Positions 43,331-51,206 of a stretch of DNA of 64,000 nucleotides are shown here, in pieces. The notes below the pieces were generated by a model. It was not told where the DNA came from and made no database searches. It saw nothing but the letters and a program-made list of their open reading frames with translations. The position numbers were made by a program, and so were the translations under genes. The first letter of the stretch is position 1; every line of letters starts with the position of its first letter. The stretch comes from Gluconobacter cadivus (lineage in GTDB: Bacteria; Pseudomonadota; Alphaproteobacteria; Acetobacterales; Acetobacteraceae): positions 372,001 through 436,000 of the forward strand of contig NZ_JABCQI010000002.1 of the NCBI RefSeq assembly GCF_015244745.1. The letters are read 5' to 3'.

Positions 43331-44622
43331 TGAAACGCCTCGATACAACTGCCGCCGACTTTTCCGCAGACTTCGCAACACTCCTCGCAGCGCGTGGAAG
43401 TGACGAACGCAGCGTGGCCGAACCGGTCCGTGCGATCCTCGCAGACGTCCGCAGCCGGGGCGACGAGGCCCTGTGCGACTATACCGCCCGGTTTGATCGG
43501 TTGACCCTGCCTGCTGAAAAACTCCGTATCAGTGCGGAAGAGATCGCGTCCGAAGCCACGCGCGTGCCCTCGGACCTGATGGACGCCCTCCGCACCGCCG
43601 CACGGCGGGTCGAAACGTTCCATGCCGCCCAGATGCCCAAGGATCTGGACTTCACGGACGAAGACGGCATCCGCCTCGGCATGCGCTGGACCCCACTGGA
43701 TGCGGTCGGGCTCTATGTTCCGGGCGGCAAGGCGGCCTATCCGTCCTCCGTACTGATGAACGCCCTGCCCGCCCGTGTGGCGGGTGTGAAGCGGCTGGCC
43801 ATGTGTGTCCCGGCCCCGGACGGCGTGCTGAACCCGGTGGTTCTTGCAGCCGCGCAGCTCTGCGGCGTGACGGAAATCTACCGCATTGGCGGCGCTCAGG
43901 CCGTGGGCGCCATGGCGTTCGGTACGGACCTCATCGCCCCGGTGGACCGCATCGTCGGGCCGGGCAATGCGTATGTTGCGGAAGCCAAACGGCAGGTCTT
44001 TGGACATGTCGGCATCGACAGCATCGCCGGGCCGTCCGAAGTCGTGGTCGTGGCCGATGGGCAGAACGATCCGCGCCTTGTCGCACTCGATCTGCTCGCA
44101 CAGGCCGAGCATGATGAGCAGGCTCAGGCCATTCTCGTGACGACGGATGCTGCCTTCGCAGAGCGCGCCGCCGAGGCCGTCCGCAAAGAGCTGGAAACCT
44201 TGCCCCGTGCCGCCATCGCTTCGAAAAGCTGGGACGATCATGGCGCGATCATCGTCGTGCGTTCGCTTGAGGAAGCCGCCGAGATCGTCAACGCACTGGC
44301 ACCCGAACATCTGGAAGTCATGCTCGACGCCCCGCGCGATTTCTCGGCGATGGTCCGCCATGCCGGTGCGATCTTCATGGGGCGCAACTGCCCCGAAGCC
44401 GTGGGCGATTATGTCGGCGGCCCGAACCACGTCCTGCCGACCAGCCGCACGGCGCGGTTCGCCTCCGGCCTATCGGTGTTCGATTTCATCAAGCGCACCA
44501 CCACCATCGAAACCGATGCAGCCGGTCTGCGCCGGATCGGACCCGCGGGTGTGGCTCTGGCAACCGCCGAAGGACTGGACGCCCATGCCCTCAGCCTGTC
44601 AGCCCGACTGGAGAAGAACTGA
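43330..44622 (+). CDS. hisD: Histidinol dehydrogenase
   Basis: 430 residues; last two oxidations of histidine synthesis, Zn- and NAD-dependent. Markers: LYVPGGKAAYPSSVLMN, RIGGAQAVGAMAFGTD, RIVGPGNAYVAEAKRQVFG, IAGPSEVVVVAD and DLLAQAEHDEQAQAILVT, with the zinc His in EHDE and the C-terminal DAHALSLSAR. Overlaps hisG and the following small gene by one base each, so the three are co-transcribed. Confidence 0.97.
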   Translation: MKRLDTTAADFSADFATLLAARGSDERSVAEPVRAILADVRSRGDEALCDYTARFDRLTLPAEKLRISAEEIASEATRVPSDLMDALRTAARRVETFHAAQMPKDLDFTDEDGIRLGMRWTPLDAVGLYVPGGKAAYPSSVLMNALPARVAGVKRLAMCVPAPDGVLNPVVLAAAQLCGVTEIYRIGGAQAVGAMAFGTDLIAPVDRIVGPGNAYVAEAKRQVFGHVGIDSIAGPSEVVVVADGQNDPRLVALDLLAQAEHDEQAQAILVTTDAAFAERAAEAVRKELETLPRAAIASKSWDDHGAIIVVRSLEEAAEIVNALAPEHLEVMLDAPRDFSAMVRHAGAIFMGRNCPEAVGDYVGGPNHVLPTSRTARFASGLSVFDFIKRTTTIETDAAGLRRIGPAGVALATAEGLDAHALSLSARLEKN

Positions 44623-45062
44623 TGGCCCGCCTGTCGATCGGTGATCGTGTTTCGGACCTGAAGGGCGCGCATGACGGCAGGCTGGTCGATATCGACGGCA
44701 CCACCGGCTATGTCGAGCAGGCCAATGGCGTGGAAGTCGAATTCCCGCTGAGTCAGCTCAAGCCTTATGAAGAACCGAAAATAGCCGAAGAGCGCACGCT
44801 CTCCGGCCCCCTGCGGGACCGCCTCCTGAACCCGGCGCAGAAAGCGCTTTTGGCCTCCATCCCCGCGACGCTGCTGGCCGCTATTGCAAAAAGCTATGAC
44901 GCGGGGAGCGACGGTCCGGGATCGCGCACGCCGTTTGCGGCCCTTCCGGAGTCCAAACGGCTTGAGGCCATCCGCATCTATCTGCCGTCACTTCCGCAGA
45001 GGCTTCTGGCGTCACATATGAATCTGGTCGTCGCCATGCGCGATATTTCCAAACTGTCCTGA
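44622..45062 (+). CDS. Conserved-position protein of unknown function after hisD
   Basis: 146 residues, cytoplasmic, no signal peptide. The first 45 residues look like a small SH3/KOW-like beta barrel (SIGDRVSDLKGAHDGRLVDI, TGYVEQANGVEVEFPL); the remainder is helical and Leu-rich. I do not recognise the family. Its start overlaps the hisD stop (TGATG), so it is translated with the histidine genes, although another alphaproteobacterial family (UPF0262) more often occupies this place. Function unknown. Confidence 0.7.
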   Translation: MARLSIGDRVSDLKGAHDGRLVDIDGTTGYVEQANGVEVEFPLSQLKPYEEPKIAEERTLSGPLRDRLLNPAQKALLASIPATLLAAIAKSYDAGSDGPGSRTPFAALPESKRLEAIRIYLPSLPQRLLASHMNLVVAMRDISKLS

Positions 45063-45151
45063 CGGGCTGAGGCTGCATGCTTTTCGGTCGCGTTGACGGC
45101 GGGAAGCATCATTCGTACAAGCCCGCTTTCTGAATCCGCGAAGCCCCATCA

Positions 45152-45180
45152 GGCGCAGCTTTACTCAGCGCCGGAGGCGC
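45152..45180 (+). promoter_or_regulatory. Two competing hairpins over the helicase ribosome site
   Basis: GCGCC (45168-45172) can pair either with GGCGC upstream (45152-45156) or with GGCGC downstream (45176-45180). The second pairing, with a 3-base loop, covers the GGAGG ribosome site at 45173-45177; the first leaves it free. The ATG is at 45190. Confidence 0.4.
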
Positions 45181-45189
45181 CGCCTTATT

Positions 45190-46494
45190 ATGTCCGTAAC
45201 TTTTGCCGATCTCGGCCTTACGCCCACAATCCTTGGTGCTCTGGACGACGCAGGCTACGTCAAGCCGACGCCCATTCAGGCCCAGTCCATTCCGTTTCTG
45301 CTGGAAGGTCGCGATCTGCTCGGACTGGCGCAGACCGGCACGGGCAAGACGGCCTCTTTCGCGCTTCCTTTGCTGCACCGGCTTGCCGAAACCCCGCGCC
45401 CTGCCCCTAAAAATGGCGCGCGCATTCTGGTTCTGGCGCCCACGCGCGAGCTGGTTTCGCAGATTGCAGACGGGTTCGAGAGCTTCAGCCGTCACCAGCC
45501 CGTGCGCGTCACCACGATTTTCGGTGGCGTCAGTCAGGTCCATCAGGTCAAGGCGCTTGAAGAGGGCGTGGACATCATCGTCGCTGCACCGGGACGCCTG
45601 CTGGACCTGATCGAGCAGGGCCTGTGCGATCTGTCGCAGCTTGAGGCGCTGGTGCTGGATGAAGCCGACCAGATGCTCGACATGGGCTTTGCCAAGCCGA
45701 TCGAACGCATTGTCGCAACACTCCCCGCAGACCGACACACGGTGCTGTTTTCCGCGACCATGCCGAAATCCATTACGGCCCTCGTCGAGAGCCTCCTGCG
45801 CGACCCGGCCAAGGTCGAAATCGCACCGCCCTCCACCACGGTGGACCGCATCGCGCAGTCAGTCATGTTCCTTGATGCGTCCAACAAGAAAGCGGCTCTC
45901 CTGTCCCAGCTTCAGACGCCGGGCATCGGTCAGGCCGTCGTCTTCACATTGCAAAAGAACATCGCCAACGAGGTCTGCACCTTCCTGACGGAGTCCGGCA
46001 TCACGGCGGAAGCGCTGCACGGCAACCGGTCGCAGGGCCAGCGCGAGCGTGCGCTGAATGCATTCCGCGTGGGCGATGTTCAGGTTCTGGTAGCGACCGA
46101 TATCGCGGCGCGCGGCATTGACGTCGATACGGTCACACATGTCATCAACCACGACCTGCCGAGCCTGCCGGAAAGCTATGTCCACCGGATCGGGCGCACG
46201 GGCCGTGCGGGCCGCAGCGGTTTTGCCATCACGCTGTGCGATGCCGAACAGCGCGCCTGGCTCCATGCCGTCGAGCGTGAGATCGGTCGGACTCTGGACG
46301 TTCATGACAGCCATGAATGGCACTGCGAAAAGGCCCGGAACTCCACCATGCGGCCGCCCGTGCTCGGCGGCGGTCCGGTCAAGCAGGTCAAGCCGCAGAA
46401 GGTGCGCGAACGCCGCATCTGGACTGAGGAAGAAAAGATGGCCGCCCGCGCCGCGGCTCAAGGCGGAGCGCAGGCTGCCGGTAAAGCCTCCTGA
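45190..46494 (+). CDS. DEAD-box RNA helicase (RhlE-type)
   Basis: 434 residues with all helicase motifs in order: Q-motif region VKPTPIQAQSIP, motif I LAQTGTGKTASF, Ia APTRELVSQI, II VLDEADQMLDMGF, III SATMPKS, and the C-terminal ATDIAARGIDVDTV and HRIGRTGRAGRSG. RhlE-like proteins help ribosome assembly and RNA decay, often more important in the cold. A short basic tail ends it. The leader shows a switch-like hairpin pair. Confidence 0.93.
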   Translation: MSVTFADLGLTPTILGALDDAGYVKPTPIQAQSIPFLLEGRDLLGLAQTGTGKTASFALPLLHRLAETPRPAPKNGARILVLAPTRELVSQIADGFESFSRHQPVRVTTIFGGVSQVHQVKALEEGVDIIVAAPGRLLDLIEQGLCDLSQLEALVLDEADQMLDMGFAKPIERIVATLPADRHTVLFSATMPKSITALVESLLRDPAKVEIAPPSTTVDRIAQSVMFLDASNKKAALLSQLQTPGIGQAVVFTLQKNIANEVCTFLTESGITAEALHGNRSQGQRERALNAFRVGDVQVLVATDIAARGIDVDTVTHVINHDLPSLPESYVHRIGRTGRAGRSGFAITLCDAEQRAWLHAVEREIGRTLDVHDSHEWHCEKARNSTMRPPVLGGGPVKQVKPQKVRERRIWTEEEKMAARAAAQGGAQAAGKAS

Positions 46495-46552
46495 AAACCA
46501 CGCCGAACCGGCATAAAAACCGCAAGAATCCCGGGACAGGGGCCGGTCGCGC

Positions 46553-46581
46553 TTGACCTTTCGGCTGACAGTCCGCACATA
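46553..46581 (+). promoter_or_regulatory. Candidate infA promoter
   Basis: TTGACC at 46553-46558, a 17-base spacer and CACATA at 46576-46581. The -35 is good and the -10 weak. The leader to the infA ATG would be about 75 bases. Confidence 0.4.
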
Positions 46582-46660
46582 GCGGGCTGGATTTTCTGGC
46601 TCCGCACCGGAGCCACTGCCGCGCGCAGATCATTACCCTGTCCCTGAAGCAAGGATTCAC

Positions 46661-46879
46661 ATGTCAAAAGAAGACCTGATCGAGTTTACCGGCACCGTCA
46701 TGGAACTGCTCCCCAACGCCATGTTCCGCGTCACGCTCGACAACGAGCACACCATCCTCGCCCATACGAGCGGCAAGATGCGCAAGAACCGCATCCGTGT
46801 TCTGGCCGGTGACCGTGTCAACGTCGAAATGACGCCCTACGACCTGTCCAAGGGCCGGATCACGTTCCGCTTCAAGTAA
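46661..46879 (+). CDS. infA: Translation initiation factor IF-1
   Basis: 72 residues, the standard length. A single S1/OB-fold: [39 protein letters not shown] and [18 protein letters not shown]. Works in the 30S A site during initiation. Starts the infA-maf-RNase E/G-yacG cluster conserved in Alphaproteobacteria. Confidence 0.98.
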   Translation: MSKEDLIEFTGTVMELLPNAMFRVTLDNEHTILAHTSGKMRKNRIRVLAGDRVNVEMTPYDLSKGRITFRFK

Positions 46880-46892
46880 GACAGTCCGCCGC

Positions 46893-47549
46893 ATGACCGC
46901 ATCCCCGTCTTCCGCAGAAGGGTCATCCGGCCTTTTGGACCGTCCGAAGCTCGTTCTGGCCTCCGCCTCCCCGCGCCGCCTGAGCCTGCTGGAACAGATC
47001 GGCATCGTGCCCGACGCCGTCGTCAGCGCCGATATCGACGAAGAACCGCGCCCCGGCGAACTGCCGCGCCCGCTTGCGCAGCGCCTCGCCCGCCAGAAGG
47101 CGGAGCATGTGGCCGCGCAGCGCATGGACGCCGCATTGGTCCTCGGCGCGGATACCGTGGTGTCGGTCGGCCGGCGTGTCCTGCCGAAAGCCGAAGACGA
47201 AAAGACGGCCCGCGCCTGCCTGAAGCTGCTGTCGGGCCGTCGGCACAAGGTTCTGACGGCCGTGGTCCTGCGCCCGAGCGCGGGCTGGCAGCAGGGCAAT
47301 TCCTGCGAGCGGCTGGTGGAAACCTCCGTCATTTTCCATCGCCTGACGGACGCGCAGATCGACGCCCTGATCGCGCAGGGGGACTGGAAGGGCAAAGCGG
47401 GCGGTTATGCCATTCAGGGCGCCGCCGCCGCCCATATCCGCCAGATTGGCGGCAGCTATTCCGCCGTTGTGGGGCTGCCTTTGTTTGAAACCGCGCAGCT
47501 CCTGCGCGGACAACCGGTGGGCAAGCCTTCAGGCGGCTGGATTGCATGA
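46893..47549 (+). CDS. maf: Maf family nucleoside triphosphate pyrophosphatase
   Basis: 218 residues. Maf proteins hydrolyse non-canonical or canonical dNTP/NTPs (for example dTTP, UTP) and affect septation. Markers: LVLASASPRRLSLLEQIGI, LARQKAEHVAAQR, VLGADTVVSVG and the C-terminal GKAGGYAIQGAAA with a Gly-rich loop. Starts 13 bases after infA and overlaps the RNase E/G gene by 4 bases. Confidence 0.93.
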   Translation: MTASPSSAEGSSGLLDRPKLVLASASPRRLSLLEQIGIVPDAVVSADIDEEPRPGELPRPLAQRLARQKAEHVAAQRMDAALVLGADTVVSVGRRVLPKAEDEKTARACLKLLSGRRHKVLTAVVLRPSAGWQQGNSCERLVETSVIFHRLTDAQIDALIAQGDWKGKAGGYAIQGAAAAHIRQIGGSYSAVVGLPLFETAQLLRGQPVGKPSGGWIA

Positions 47550-48589
47550 CTGAAATCCGCGCAGCCTGTTCTCCGGGCGAAGTGCGGATTGCCGTCACGG
47601 ATCATGACACGCTGCTGGACGTCGCACTCTGGCGTCCCGGCTGCCCGGATGGTCTGGAAGACTGGCACGTTGCCCGCGTTCAAAAGACCGCCCCGACCCT
47701 CGGTGGCGCATTCGTTCTGTTAGAAGATGGGCAGAGCGGTTTTCTCTCCACACGCGATGCCCTGATAGAAGGCACTCTGATCGCAGCGCGCGTCAGTCGC
47801 TCGGCACAGAACGGAAAAGGCCTGCGTCTGCGTCGGGCCGATATGCCTGCCGAAGCGCCTTCCGCTCCGAAACTTCTGGAACGCGGCCCGACCCCGCTGG
47901 ACGAACTGGCGGACCGCTATTCTGATGCGCCAATTTTCGTGGATGATCCGGGTATTGCCGCAAAACTGCCTGTGCGGCTGCGTCCGCGCCTTCAGCGCTG
48001 CCAGCAGGCGTTCGATGGCGCGCTTGAAGCCGATTTCGACAGTCTTGGCAGTTCCGATGCCGATCTGGGCCTGCTGACCGCCAGTTTTTTTCCGACGCCT
48101 GCCTTGGTTGCCATCGACCTCGACAGCAGCGGCGCTCCTGACTTCAAGGGGAATGTCGCAGCTTTTCCAGACCTTGCCCGGCAGATGCGTTTGCGGAACC
48201 TCTCAGGCACGATTCTGGTCGATCCGGCAGGTGTAAAGACGCGCAAACGCCCCGCTCTGGTCCCCTTCCTGCGCGAGGTCCTGTCCGGCGACCCGCTCAA
48301 ACCGGAAGTCCTCGGCGCAACGCCATCGGGTCTGCTGGAGCTAACGCGCCCGCGCCGTCGCCCGCCCCTTCATGAACTTCTGTCTTCCCCACAGGGTCTG
48401 GCTCTGTCCATCCTGCGGACGATCCTGCGCGAAGACCGCCCCGGACAGACGCTGACGGCCTCGATCAGCCTCATCAAGGCGCTGGAAAGTGATCCTGAAG
48501 CTCTCGCTGATTTCACGTCACGGCGCGCGCGGACGTTAGACCTTGTCCTTGACCCCAACGCCTCCCCTGCAAGCTGGAGCCTGTCATGA
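47546..48589 (+). CDS. Ribonuclease E/G family protein, short form
   Basis: 347 residues, shorter than RNase G (about 490) and E. An S1-like part (HVARVQKTAPTLGGAFVLLEDGQSGFL) is followed by the catalytic domain: VAIDLDSSGAPDF carries the first metal Asp, GTILVDPAG the second, and TPSGLLELTRPRRRPPL is the conserved end. The Cys-pair zinc link used for tetramer formation in RNase E is missing, as is a scaffold domain. This short form is usual in the infA-maf-yacG cluster. Overlaps both neighbours by 4 bases. Confidence 0.85.
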   Translation: MTEIRAACSPGEVRIAVTDHDTLLDVALWRPGCPDGLEDWHVARVQKTAPTLGGAFVLLEDGQSGFLSTRDALIEGTLIAARVSRSAQNGKGLRLRRADMPAEAPSAPKLLERGPTPLDELADRYSDAPIFVDDPGIAAKLPVRLRPRLQRCQQAFDGALEADFDSLGSSDADLGLLTASFFPTPALVAIDLDSSGAPDFKGNVAAFPDLARQMRLRNLSGTILVDPAGVKTRKRPALVPFLREVLSGDPLKPEVLGATPSGLLELTRPRRRPPLHELLSSPQGLALSILRTILREDRPGQTLTASISLIKALESDPEALADFTSRRARTLDLVLDPNASPASWSLS

Positions 48590-48765
48590 GCGAGTCCACC
48601 TGCCCGATCTGCCACCGCCCCACAGATCCCCAGTTCCGCCCGTTCTGCTCCCGCCACTGTGCAGATGTCGATCTGGGCCGCTGGTTCAGCGGAACATACC
48701 GCGTTCCGTCCTTTCGTCAGGACAATCACGAAGAACAGGACGAATATCGCGACGGAGAGGGTTGA
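48586..48765 (+). CDS. yacG: DNA gyrase inhibitor YacG (zinc-ribbon protein)
   Basis: 59 residues. Four Cys form a zinc site: C6-x2-C9 (TCPICHR) and C21-x3-C25 (PFCSRHCADVDLGRW), the YacG signature. E. coli YacG binds and inhibits DNA gyrase. Overlaps the preceding gene by 4 bases (ATGA). The acidic tail (DNHEEQDEYRD) is variable in the family. Too short for standard ORF lists. Confidence 0.93.
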   Translation: MSESTCPICHRPTDPQFRPFCSRHCADVDLGRWFSGTYRVPSFRQDNHEEQDEYRDGEG

Positions 48766-48825
48766 TCCCACCGCAATCATAAGCTACATCCCATCTCCGC
48801 AACGGGGTTCGCCCTGAAGCTCGGT

Positions 48826-48901
48826 GCCCAAGTAGCTCAGTTGGTAGAGCATGCGACTGAAAATCGCAGTGTCGGTGGTTCGATTCCGCCCTTGGGCACC
48901 A
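48826..48901 (+). tRNA. tRNA-Phe (GAA)
   Basis: 76 bases with encoded CCA. Acceptor stem GCCCAAG with CTTGGGC, discriminator A; D arm GCTC-AGTTGGTA-GAGC; anticodon stem TGCGA-CTGAAAA-TCGCA with GAA at 48859-48861; T arm GGTGG-TTCGATT-CCGCC. Two further bases pair beyond the acceptor end. It ends the core cluster; accessory metabolic genes follow. Confidence 0.97.
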
Positions 48902-48954
48902 TTTATTTCCCCTGAAATCGGGTGCATTCCGCCCTATCAGCAGATGGTCGCTCC

Positions 48955-49122
48955 TCAGAGCGTAGCGCCTGTCAATCCCCAGTTCCGTTCTGCCATATAA
49001 GTTGCTCGATCCCGCGTCGCGATCAGGCCATGCACAATGGCTCGCAACGCGCGGAACCAGTCGAGACCCTGCTCGGCGGCTGTGCGGGGGGAGCCAAGAG
49101 CAGACAACGTGACGGATTTGGA
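48955..49122 (-). pseudogene. Possible gene remnant next to tRNA-Phe
   Basis: A minus-strand frame of 55 codons, with stop at 48955-48957 and an upstream stop at 49123-49125, has protein-like composition (ending RATYMAERNWGLTGATL) but no usable start codon with a ribosome site until the last 15 codons. It might be the degraded 3' end of a gene. I recognise no family. The rest of 48902-49154 shows nothing else. Confidence 0.25.
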
Positions 49123-49154
49123 TCAGGATCGGGCCGCAACGTCTGTTTTCGAAC

Positions 49155-49607
49155 TCATCGCATCAGATCGTCAGCGAAGCGTCTCAGGAGCGCCCTCAAC
49201 TGATCGAGGTCTTCGTCGGTCCAGTCGACGAGAATGCGGTTCGCCAGCCTCTCGCGCGCTGCGTTGAGCAGGTCGACCATTTCCTGCCCCTTTTCTGTCA
49301 CTGTCGCTTCCCGAACACGCCTGTCCGTCATGGACGGCTTGCGCTCGATGAGGCCCAGTTCCTCCAGCTTGGTCATCTGTCGGCTGATGGTCGTATGATC
49401 GCGGCCCGTCCGATCCGCGAGTTCGACAACACCGATCGGACCATAACGCCATACGCGCGCCAAAAGCGGAAACAGGGCCCGATCCAGCGGAATACCGGCC
49501 TCTTCGATCAGGCGATCATCCCGACGCGGCCGGTTGATTTCATCGACCAGATCGATGATCGCGGCATGGAGTCCCCGCAGGATCTCAGAATCGTGTGCAT
49601 TATTCAC
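49155..49607 (-). CDS. MarR family transcriptional regulator
   Basis: 150 residues from the GTG at 49607; in-frame codons upstream run through the divergent gene and lack similarity. Winged helix of the MarR type: YGPIGVVELADRTGRDHTTI, RQMTKLEELGLIERKPSMTD, RRVREATVTEKGQEMVDLL. It is divergent from a flavin monooxygenase gene, with a palindrome between them, so it most likely represses that gene until a phenolic or similar ligand binds. Confidence 0.9.
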   Translation of the reverse strand: MNNAHDSEILRGLHAAIIDLVDEINRPRRDDRLIEEAGIPLDRALFPLLARVWRYGPIGVVELADRTGRDHTTISRQMTKLEELGLIERKPSMTDRRVREATVTEKGQEMVDLLNAARERLANRILVDWTDEDLDQLRALLRRFADDLMR

Positions 49608-49637
49608 GTTTTTCGTTGCCTTCGACGCGGAGCCTAT

Positions 49638-49656
49638 ATATGTGAATATTACATAT
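49638..49656. promoter_or_regulatory. MarR-type operator ATATGT-N7-ACATAT
   Basis: A perfect 6-bp inverted repeat with a 7-base AT-rich centre lies between the divergent MarR gene (31 bases away) and the monooxygenase gene (19 bases away). Size and symmetry suit a MarR dimer. Confidence 0.65.
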
Positions 49657-49674
49657 TGATTCGCGGAGCTGCCA

Positions 49675-51165
49675 GTGTCTTTCGATACAGACGTCCTGAT
49701 CTCGGGTGCGGGGGCTGCGGGCCTGACACTTGCCATCGACCTCGCCCGACGTGGAATTTCGTTCCGACTGATCGAGCAGAATACGCAGCCGTTCAGCGGG
49801 TCGCGCGGCAAGGGCATCCAGCCCCGGACGATGGAGATTTTCGAGGATCTCGGCATCGTTGATCGTGTGGCTGCGGCAGGCGGCCCCTATCCGCCGCTGT
49901 GTCAGTATCGCCCTGATGGAACCCATAAAATGTCGCTTCTGACGGAAGCAGACGTCTTCCCGACCGCAGCCGAGCCCTATGCGGCGCCACTGATGCTGCC
50001 GCAGTTCGCCACCGAAGCCGTCATGCGGGAGCGGCTTGCCGAACTGGGCCATCATCCACATTTTGGGACGCGACTGACAGGGTTTGAACAGGACGCCCAG
50101 GGCGTTACGGCGAGGATCGAACAGGACGGCGGCGAGCAGGTTATCCGCGCCCGGTTCCTCGTCGGGACCGATGGTGGCCGCAGCTTCGTGCGTCATGCAT
50201 TGGCGATCGATTTTCCGGGAGAAGCACTGGGCGTGCGTGCGATCGTTGCCGATGTGCGGCTGGAGGGGTTGGATCGGTCTGTCTGGCATCGGTTCCAGTT
50301 CGGCTCACCCGAAACACAGGTGATGATCTGTCCTCTGGCGGGGACGGCCCTGTTCCAGATTCAGGCTCCTGTGGCTCTCGACGGAGAGGTCGATCTGTCT
50401 CCGGTCGGGCTGACCGCGCTGATCAAAGACCGGACCGGCAGGGAAGACATTACGGTCCGTTCTGTGTCGTGGTCCTCGGTTTATACGATGAGTGCGCGTC
50501 TGGCCGATCGCTATCGGGTCGGGCACGTCTTCCTTGCGGGGGATGCCGCACATGTTCACCCGCCAACCGGCGGGCAGGGCCTCAATACCAGCGTTCAGGA
50601 CGCCTATAATCTCGGCTGGAAGCTGGCGTCCGTGCTCGCGAGGGCGCCGGAGGCGCTGCTCGACAGTTACGAGGCGGAGCGGCGACCGGTCGCATTGAAC
50701 ATGCTGCGTCTCTCGACGCGGCTGCTTGGGGAAGTCAAGCAGGGCACCATGCGACGCGATCGCGAGGCGCGTCAGCTTGACCTCGGCTATCGCGGTTCAT
50801 CATTGAACGTGCCCGGTTCGGTGAGCGGCAAAGTGCAGGCGGGCGATCGCGCCCCTGATGCGCCCTGTCGCGGACAGGCCGGGCAGCGGACGCGGCTGTT
50901 TTCGGTTTTTCAAGGAGCTCACTGGACCCTGCTCGGTTACGTGGTGCGTGACCGGTCGTTGGCCATCGCAGGTGTTCGGATCGTCACCATTGGCGCGGGG
51001 CATGAACTCGTCGATGAAGAAGGCGATATCGCCGAAGCGTACGGTGTCGAACCCGATCAGTGGGTCCTTGTGCGTCCGGACGGTTACATCGCCGGAATTA
51101 TCCCTTCTGACAATTTGGAGGCGCAGCTTTCGCGCTACCTGGCACACATATTGCCCCCTCGTTGA
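49675..51165 (+). CDS. FAD-dependent aromatic hydroxylase-type monooxygenase
   Basis: 496 residues from a GTG with GGAG upstream. FAD binding: DVLISGAGAAGLTLAIDLARRG (GxGxxG) at the N-terminus, the middle GTDGGRSFVRHAL (DG motif), and VFLAGDAAHVHPPTGGQGLN (GD motif), the three signatures of class A flavin hydroxylases. The C-terminal 120 residues resemble the thioredoxin-like domain of phenol-hydroxylase-type members. Substrate unknown; probably an aromatic compound or an antibiotic-like molecule, in line with the divergent MarR gene. Confidence 0.88.
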   Translation: MSFDTDVLISGAGAAGLTLAIDLARRGISFRLIEQNTQPFSGSRGKGIQPRTMEIFEDLGIVDRVAAAGGPYPPLCQYRPDGTHKMSLLTEADVFPTAAEPYAAPLMLPQFATEAVMRERLAELGHHPHFGTRLTGFEQDAQGVTARIEQDGGEQVIRARFLVGTDGGRSFVRHALAIDFPGEALGVRAIVADVRLEGLDRSVWHRFQFGSPETQVMICPLAGTALFQIQAPVALDGEVDLSPVGLTALIKDRTGREDITVRSVSWSSVYTMSARLADRYRVGHVFLAGDAAHVHPPTGGQGLNTSVQDAYNLGWKLASVLARAPEALLDSYEAERRPVALNMLRLSTRLLGEVKQGTMRRDREARQLDLGYRGSSLNVPGSVSGKVQAGDRAPDAPCRGQAGQRTRLFSVFQGAHWTLLGYVVRDRSLAIAGVRIVTIGAGHELVDEEGDIAEAYGVEPDQWVLVRPDGYIAGIIPSDNLEAQLSRYLAHILPPR

Positions 51166-51206
51166 TCGATACATTCGAAAGGTCATGCCGGGGGCGGTTT
51201 TGGCAT

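Noticed and set aside
43012-44430. 472-codon minus-strand open frame
   Set aside because: Antisense to hisD and the end of hisG; shadow of GC-rich third positions.
48902-49154. Attachment site with duplicated tRNA-Phe 3' end
   Set aside because: No second copy of the tRNA 3' sequence and no integrase were found in the window.
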